64,000 nucleotides of DNA from assembly GCA_947259575.1 (NCBI GenBank), contig CAMYMU010000046.1:124001-188000 (forward strand), given 5' to 3'. This stretch comes from an uncultured Ectothiorhodospiraceae bacterium (GTDB taxonomy: Bacteria; Pseudomonadota; Gammaproteobacteria; UBA6429; Thiohalophilaceae). This document shows positions 59,438 through 64,000 of this stretch, piece by piece (position 1 is the stretch's first letter; each line of letters begins with the position of its first letter). The notes under the pieces were generated by a model. The model had not been told where the DNA came from and made no database searches. It saw only the letters and a list, made by a program, of their open reading frames with translations. A program made the translations under genes and the position numbers.

Positions 59438-59841
59438 TTAGTCTTACGGCGAATCTGATAACGCTTGCCTTTATCTTGTTTCAGATTGATCCTTACCCGC
59501 TGTTTACTCCAACCGTGCACTTTGTCGCTGGCCTCAATATAAACAATTGTTTTGCCTTTGGGCACCAGGACATTCGCTAAGCTACGGGTGAAGGGTTGTT
59601 CATCTTCATGAGGGTGCCAGAGTTTGCGCATGCCAAGCTCATTACCGTCTTCATCCACTACACGCCATCCATTTGCATAGTGATCCCAGCCTTTATCATC
59701 ATGCTTTAAAGTGACGTGAAAGGTCCAGCGATGTGCACTTGGCTCAATCATGACCTTAACAATTTCAACTTCATTCGCAACGCCTGTATTAGAAACCAAA
59801 ACACAAGCCATCACACACAAACCGGTAATGATATTTTTCAT
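59434..59841 (-). CDS. Small exported protein of unknown function
   Basis: 135 residues. Signal peptide about 1-22 ([19 protein letters not shown]). Mature part is polar with aromatic residues: [32 protein letters not shown] (in parts) and [17 protein letters not shown], looking like a beta-sandwich. Conserved family suspected, but I cannot name it. Periplasmic. Confidence 0.7.
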   Translation of the reverse strand: MKNIITGLCVMACVLVSNTGVANEVEIVKVMIEPSAHRWTFHVTLKHDDKGWDHYANGWRVVDEDGNELGMRKLWHPHEDEQPFTRSLANVLVPKGKTIVYIEASDKVHGWSKQRVRINLKQDKGKRYQIRRKTN

Positions 59842-59883
59842 TTAGAAACCCCTTACAAACTTTACGATCTAAATAGCGTTGTC

Positions 59884-60393
59884 CTACAGGACCAAAGTCG
59901 TCTCAATTATTCCCGTAAACCGGGCAATAAGCTGCATACAAACTAGTGCCATCACACCCGCGATAACATCGTCAAGCATAACACCAATGCCACCTTTTAC
60001 ACGTGAATCGATCACAGATATGGGCCATGGTTTTAGAATATCGAAAATCCGAAACAGAATAAACCCCAGCAGAATAGAGGTCAGGCTGGGTGTGATAAAT
60101 AACATGGTAATTAAAAAACCGATTATCTCATCCCAGACGATCCCCGGATGATCCTGCACCCCCAGACTTTTACTGGTTCGTTCACATAAATAAAAGCCCA
60201 GGACCAGACCGGAACTACAGGCAATGATGTAGACGATTTCTGAATGCGTCAGGATAAGTAATAAATACAGCGGGATTGCGGCCAGCGTACCAAATGTCCC
60301 CGGCGCCACGGGCGAGAGTCCGCTGCCAAAGCCCAAACTGAGTAGATGCAATGGGTCTTTTAGTAATTCTGTGGGTATCGGTTTAACACTCAT
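59884..60393 (-). CDS. pgpA: Phosphatidylglycerophosphatase A
   Basis: 169 residues. Membrane enzyme that makes phosphatidylglycerol. GFGSGLSPVAPGTFGTLAAIPLYLLL, VQDHPGIVWDEIIGFLI, DILKPWPI and KGGIGVMLDDVIAGVMA (each in parts) are conserved. Overlaps the thiL stop by 4 bases. Confidence 0.95.
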   Translation of the reverse strand: MSVKPIPTELLKDPLHLLSLGFGSGLSPVAPGTFGTLAAIPLYLLLILTHSEIVYIIACSSGLVLGFYLCERTSKSLGVQDHPGIVWDEIIGFLITMLFITPSLTSILLGFILFRIFDILKPWPISVIDSRVKGGIGVMLDDVIAGVMALVCMQLIARFTGIIETTLVL

Positions 60394-61403
60394 GATTTTG
60401 CAAAATGATCAAAGCCAGTTTCAGTTATAGCAATTCGTTGTTCTTTTTCTATTATATACAAACCTTGCTCCTCAATAATCGATCCTATGTTTGAAATAGG
60501 ACATTCGCTCTGTTGGCTTATCATCTCAATCGCCAGTCGTTCGGATTGCGGTGCGGTAAAACAAAGTTCGTAATCATCACCACCATGTAAGGCTAACGCC
60601 TGTTGTTTCTCAACCGCTAAACCACTTTGTTGTAGTGACTCTGACAAAGGAATCCGGTCTAAGTGCAGTTCAGCACCTAATTTGTTTGCCTCAGAAGAAC
60701 TTCTTTCAAGTATATGCCCTAAATCACCTGCCAGGCCATCTGAAATATCGATACAGGCACTGGCATGTTTTCTAATTGCTATTCCCACATTAACGCGTGG
60801 TATGGGCCGATGCAGGCGATCGATCAGCGTCTGTTGATAAGCATTAATCTTCTTTTCGCCTTGTTGCAGCAAGCTTAAACCTGCTGCGCCATCGCCAAGC
60901 GAACCCGTCACATAGATATCATCGCCGGGCCTGGCGCCACTTCGTTTCAGAGCCTGTTGCGCAGGAACCTTGCCTGCAATTTGAATGGTAATACTTAAGG
61001 GACCGCTTGTTGTATCGCCGCCGATAAGTTTGATCGCGTGTTGGTTCGCCATCTCAGACAAACCGGTACAGAAGTCCTTTAACCAGTCGTGATCTATCTT
61101 CGGTAGACTAATTGCTAAGGTGAACCATAAAGGTTGTCCACCCATCGCGGCGATGTCGCTGACATTCACGGCCAGGGCTTTATAGCCAATATCCGCAGGC
61201 GCAGTATCTTCAAGAAAATGAACACCGGCATTGAGGGTGTCAACAGCGATGAGTTGTTGCTCTGTTTGAGAAGAATTAAAGGGGGCAGTATTTAATATTG
61301 CCGCATCATCACCGATGCCAGTATCTAACCAGTCAGGCTGCTGAGATGTTTCACCATCTAGGTGAAAATAGTTTTTGATAATGTCGAATTCTGATTCTGA
61401 CAT
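60390..61403 (-). CDS. thiL: Thiamine-monophosphate kinase
   Basis: 337 residues. Phosphorylates TMP to the TPP cofactor used by Dxs. IGDDAAIL, VDTLNAGVHF, NVSDIAAMGG, GGDTTSGPLSI, TGSLGDGAAGL, ACIDISDGLAGDLGHI and LHGGDDYELCF are all present. Overlaps pgpA; follows nusB. Confidence 0.96.
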   Translation of the reverse strand: MSESEFDIIKNYFHLDGETSQQPDWLDTGIGDDAAILNTAPFNSSQTEQQLIAVDTLNAGVHFLEDTAPADIGYKALAVNVSDIAAMGGQPLWFTLAISLPKIDHDWLKDFCTGLSEMANQHAIKLIGGDTTSGPLSITIQIAGKVPAQQALKRSGARPGDDIYVTGSLGDGAAGLSLLQQGEKKINAYQQTLIDRLHRPIPRVNVGIAIRKHASACIDISDGLAGDLGHILERSSSEANKLGAELHLDRIPLSESLQQSGLAVEKQQALALHGGDDYELCFTAPQSERLAIEMISQQSECPISNIGSIIEEQGLYIIEKEQRIAITETGFDHFAKS

Positions 61404-61420
61404 GGCGACTCATATTATAA

Positions 61421-61855
61421 CTATTTAGATCTTTTAGCTTTGACCTCCATCGGTCGAAGGTCCAGAGCTACTTTATCGAGTATACCGTTAATAAACTTAT
61501 GTCCTGCCTCCCCACCAAAGGTTTTGGCCAGCTCGATCGATTCGTTGATCACAACACGGTAGGGAACATCCGCTCGAAACTGTAATTCATAACAAGCCAA
61601 TCTGAGTATGGCTAGTTCGACCGGGTCAGTTTCTTTAATGGGACGAGACAAATGGGCTTCGATGGCCCTGTCCAGTTCCTGCTGTTTTGCCGGAACACTC
61701 AACATGAGTTCTTTGAAATAGTCTTGATCGACTTTCTTCAAATCATGTTCGTGCAGATAGATATTATAAACATCAAGCGGATCATTGCCGGCGACCTGCC
61801 ATTCATACAGGCCCTGCATCGCCATACGTCTTGCCCGAGAGCGCGCTTTACTCAT
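61421..61855 (-). CDS. nusB: Transcription antitermination factor NusB
   Basis: 144 residues. Starts KARSRARRMAMQGLYEWQ; later VPYRVVINESIELAKTFGGEAGHKFINGILDKVA (split). Binds boxA with NusE in rRNA operons. Follows ribH after 71 bases. Confidence 0.96.
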   Translation of the reverse strand: MSKARSRARRMAMQGLYEWQVAGNDPLDVYNIYLHEHDLKKVDQDYFKELMLSVPAKQQELDRAIEAHLSRPIKETDPVELAILRLACYELQFRADVPYRVVINESIELAKTFGGEAGHKFINGILDKVALDLRPMEVKAKRSK

Positions 61856-61926
61856 TTATATACCTATCTGTTAAAGAACAAACTCAAGCAGAAAATCTGC
61901 TGCGAGTTATTTGTTGCTAAAATATT

Positions 61927-62400
61927 TTACGAAAATTGCTTTAATAAGTTAACCATTTCAATCACGGATAAAGTAGCCTCTTCACCCTTATTACCTGCCT
62001 TGGTACCGGCTCGCTCAATGGCTTGTTCAATGGTATCGACAGTCAAGACACCAAATGCAACCGGTAGACTCTTTTGCATCATCACTTGTGACATGCCTTT
62101 CACACACTCGCCGGCAACATAATCAAAATGCGGTGTGCCACCACGAATCACAGCACCAAGTGCAATGATCGCATCATAGCCACCTTTATCCGCCATCACC
62201 TGAACTGCCAGGGGTAGTTCGTATGCGCCCGGTACTCTGACAATCTCGATATCGCCGTCATCTGCACCATGTCGTTTTAAAGTATCAACCGCACCGTTTA
62301 ACAAACTTTCGGTGATGAAACTGTTAAAACGCGCGACAACAATACCAAACTTGCTGTTGCGACAAACCAGATCGCCTTCAATTATTTTTGGCTTGCTCAT
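61927..62400 (-). CDS. ribH: 6,7-dimethyl-8-ribityllumazine synthase
   Basis: 157 residues. Condenses DHBP with the ribitylaminopyrimidine to lumazine. Conserved [48 protein letters not shown] and [18 protein letters not shown]. Next to ribBA. Confidence 0.96.
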   Translation of the reverse strand: MSKPKIIEGDLVCRNSKFGIVVARFNSFITESLLNGAVDTLKRHGADDGDIEIVRVPGAYELPLAVQVMADKGGYDAIIALGAVIRGGTPHFDYVAGECVKGMSQVMMQKSLPVAFGVLTVDTIEQAIERAGTKAGNKGEEATLSVIEMVNLLKQFS

Positions 62401-62417
62401 CTTGACTAACCTTTTTA

Positions 62418-63530
62418 TTAATTGATGTATTCAACCACTTCCAGGTCAAAACCGGAAAGTGCATGTAATTTCTTGGGTGCGCTCAGTACGCGCATCTTGC
62501 GTACGCCCAGATCTGTCAGGATTTGCGCACCAATACCAAAGGTCCTTAGATCTTCAGTCCCTTCGTTGCTGGGAAGATCTTGACCGGCATCTTCCGCTGC
62601 ATAATCTTTTAAATGCTGGATCAATTGCTCATTATCTTCTGGTAAGCGTAGTATAACGGCAACACCGCTGCCTTCGTTTTCGATACGTTGTAACACATCA
62701 TCCACAGGCCAGCCGCAACCACTGCGCTCGCTACCAAATACATCGCACAGAGTATTCTCGACATGGACGCGTACCATGGTTGGTGTATTGCGGTTGATCT
62801 CACCCTTGACCAACGCCATATGCACAATGCCATCATTGATATTGCGATAAGAATGTAGTTTAAAGTTTCCGTAACGCGTCGGCATATCACATACGCTAAT
62901 ACGCTCAATAGATTTCTCGTAGTGCATTCGGTAATGGATTAAATCTGCAACCGTACCAATCTTAATGTCGTGTTTCTTGGCAAACTCTTCGAGGTCCGGA
63001 CGGCGCGCCATGGTGCCATCTTCATTGAGAATCTCAACAATAACCGCAGCGGGTTCCAATCCTGCCATGCGTGCTAAATCAGACCCGGCCTCGGTATGTC
63101 CGGCACGTGTGAGTACGCCACCGGGTTGCGCCATCAGTGGAAAGACATGGCCAGGTTGGACCAGGTCGGAGGGTTTCGCATCAGGTGCGACTGCACTTAG
63201 TACCGTCGCAGCACGATCAGCGGCAGAGATGCCAGTAGTCACACCTTCCGCTGCTTCGATGGATACGGTGAAATTGGTGCCATGTCGATCATTGGTGCTA
63301 CTGACCATCAGGGGCAAACGCAAACGCTCACATCGTTCCTTGGTCATCGTCATACAAATCAGACCACGTCCATACATTGCCATAAAGTTGATCGATTCTG
63401 CGCTTACCTTCTCAGCAGCCATAGTGAGGTCGCCTTCATTTTCTCGATCTTCGTCATCCATCAGGATCACCATCTTGCCCTGGCGAATATCCTCGATGAT
63501 CTCTTCAACTGTATTTAGACGTGATTCCAA
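62418..63530 (-). CDS. ribBA: 3,4-dihydroxy-2-butanone-4-phosphate synthase with degenerate GTP cyclohydrolase II domain (RibBA/RibBX type)
   Basis: 370 residues. N-terminal DHBP synthase (1-205) looks active: [31 protein letters not shown] and [11 protein letters not shown]. The C-terminal domain (206-370) resembles cyclohydrolase II but breaks its zinc site: C262 and C272 remain while the middle Cys is S270 (ERSGCGW instead of RCDCG), and the catalytic RQEGRGIGL stretch is replaced by [10 protein letters not shown] (295-304). So it probably provides only DHBP, like RibBX proteins, and a separate RibA should exist elsewhere. Confidence 0.9.
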   Translation of the reverse strand: MESRLNTVEEIIEDIRQGKMVILMDDEDRENEGDLTMAAEKVSAESINFMAMYGRGLICMTMTKERCERLRLPLMVSSTNDRHGTNFTVSIEAAEGVTTGISAADRAATVLSAVAPDAKPSDLVQPGHVFPLMAQPGGVLTRAGHTEAGSDLARMAGLEPAAVIVEILNEDGTMARRPDLEEFAKKHDIKIGTVADLIHYRMHYEKSIERISVCDMPTRYGNFKLHSYRNINDGIVHMALVKGEINRNTPTMVRVHVENTLCDVFGSERSGCGWPVDDVLQRIENEGSGVAVILRLPEDNEQLIQHLKDYAAEDAGQDLPSNEGTEDLRTFGIGAQILTDLGVRKMRVLSAPKKLHALSGFDLEVVEYIN

Positions 63531-63700
63531 TTGTTTTTCTCTGATTGATATGTCTTTCGTTGGTTATTTCTTGATTCAAGTATTCGTAAGTTTTGTCTCA
63601 ATCCGAGAGTCGTGGATATGGTGCAAACCCATGAATTTCAAGAAGAAAATTTGATTAAGTATAGCTTATCGCAGCAAACAGTCCCAAACAGCCGCGCAGT

Positions 63701-64000
63701 CTACTTGATAAAGCCATGTTTCGCGAGAAATTCCTCGGTGATCATATTGGAAATCAGGCCAGAATTGGCCATTCCCTGGGTATTTTCTGGGCTATTCCCA
63801 GTGAGTAAACGTTCCAGGTAGCGGGCGATGATATCGACTTCCAGATTAACCTCCTGCCCCACTTTATACTGATCCATCGTAGTCTCCTGCAAGGTATGGG
63901 GCACGATATTCAGGTCAAACACACTACCGTTAACGTCATTGACGGTCAGGCTGATGCCATCCACACAGATCGAGCCCTTTTTAGCAATATAGTGCGCCAG
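63701..64000 (-). CDS. ribE: Riboflavin synthase alpha chain, C-terminal part (cut by window edge)
   Basis: 100 codons visible; the frame continues past base 64000 (LAHYIAKKGSICVDG at the cut). Second barrel repeat shows GISLTVNDVNG, NIVPHTLQETTM and VNLEVDIIARYLERLL, characteristic of riboflavin synthase, which converts two lumazines to riboflavin and a pyrimidine. Upstream of ribBA and ribH. No FMN riboswitch is seen in the 170 bases before ribBA. Confidence 0.93.
   Translation of the reverse strand: MAHYIAKKGSICVDGISLTVNDVNGSVFDLNIVPHTLQETTMDQYKVGQEVNLEVDIIARYLERLLTGNSPENTQGMANSGLISNMITEEFLAKHGFIK

Noticed and set aside
62965-63654. 229-codon plus-strand frame
   Set aside because: It lies antisense to the DHBP synthase part of ribBA, whose conserved motifs show that the minus strand is coding; product is Ser/Arg-rich and without motif.
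63531-63700. FMN riboswitch before ribBA
   Set aside because: None of the conserved FMN-element blocks (AGGGCAG-type, GGTGAAATTCC-type) could be found on the minus strand here.

Overview
The window is ordinary chromosome from a gammaproteobacterium. Gene order and protein types show this: iscR-iscS-iscU-iscA-hscB-hscA-fdx-iscX beside ndk-rlmN-pilW-rodZ-hisS-yfgM-bamB-der, suhB/trmJ/cysE upstream of iscR, tgt-yajC-secD-secF, folK-dNK-panB-panC-panD, and nusB-ribH-ribBA-ribE with thiL-pgpA. A SoxXA-binding (SoxK)-like lipoprotein and a DsrC/TusE-family paralogue hint at a sulfur-oxidising relative, but no sox or dsr operon is present. The lineage below class level is inferred and not resolved. 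Nearly all sequence is coding. I see no prophage, insertion sequence, CRISPR array or toxin-antitoxin pair.

Layout. 1-5260: a truncated PAS protein and a receiver-CheC protein, then tadA, guaA and guaB, all on the minus strand. 5500-8140: SoxK-like lipoprotein, xseA and an M23 endopeptidase (plus). 8160-10145: a cysteine-free DsrC-like protein (minus) diverging from an ECF sigma/anti-sigma pair (plus). 10148-18014: der, bamB, yfgM, hisS, rodZ, pilW, rlmN, ndk (minus, compact; ispG is missing from its usual place). 18173-25519: iscX to iscR, cysE and trmJ (minus), with a recognisable double IscR site and promoter in front of iscR. 25654-27323: suhB and two small unknowns (plus). 27466-32957: secF, secD, yajC, tgt, queA (minus). 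32958-33631: an intergenic dispersed repeat. 33632-38256: ppc (minus) divergent from pgi (plus). 38264-38594: fragments of a tRNA-Leu 3' end, a three-hairpin element and an intact tRNA-Leu(CAA). 38666-44685: panD, panC, panB, dNK, folK, pcnB and two unknowns (minus).

44953-52000 is the accessory stretch: an OmpW-like porin, a double-receiver HDOD regulator, a structured leader with a tiny ORF and terminator, a PDC/Cache sensor-like protein, another small outer-membrane barrel, an FHA protein, and a DUF4332-DUF937-Kbp (BON+LysM) envelope/stress-type operon. 52249-54711 is a rubrerythrin / Fe-S oxidoreductase / DUF3501 cluster whose promoter carries two copies of a 7-1-7 palindrome. 55026-59437: xseB-ispA-dxs then queD-folE2 (plus). 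59434-64000: a small exported protein, pgpA, thiL, nusB, ribH, a RibBA-type protein with a degenerate cyclohydrolase II domain, and the 3' part of riboflavin synthase (minus).

The genes cover purine synthesis (guaA/guaB), Fe-S cluster assembly, protein export, tRNA modification (tadA, rlmN, trmJ, tgt, queA, queD), coenzyme synthesis (pantothenate, folate, riboflavin, thiamine, isoprenoids) and central carbon metabolism (ppc, pgi). The least explained items are the cysteine-free DsrC paralogue, the operator layout at rubrerythrin, the leader-ORF-terminator unit near 47.7 kb, the tRNA 3'-end copies after pgi, and the hairpin touching the ribosome binding site of the PDC protein gene. All assignments come from reading motifs and recalled family patterns; no database search was run.
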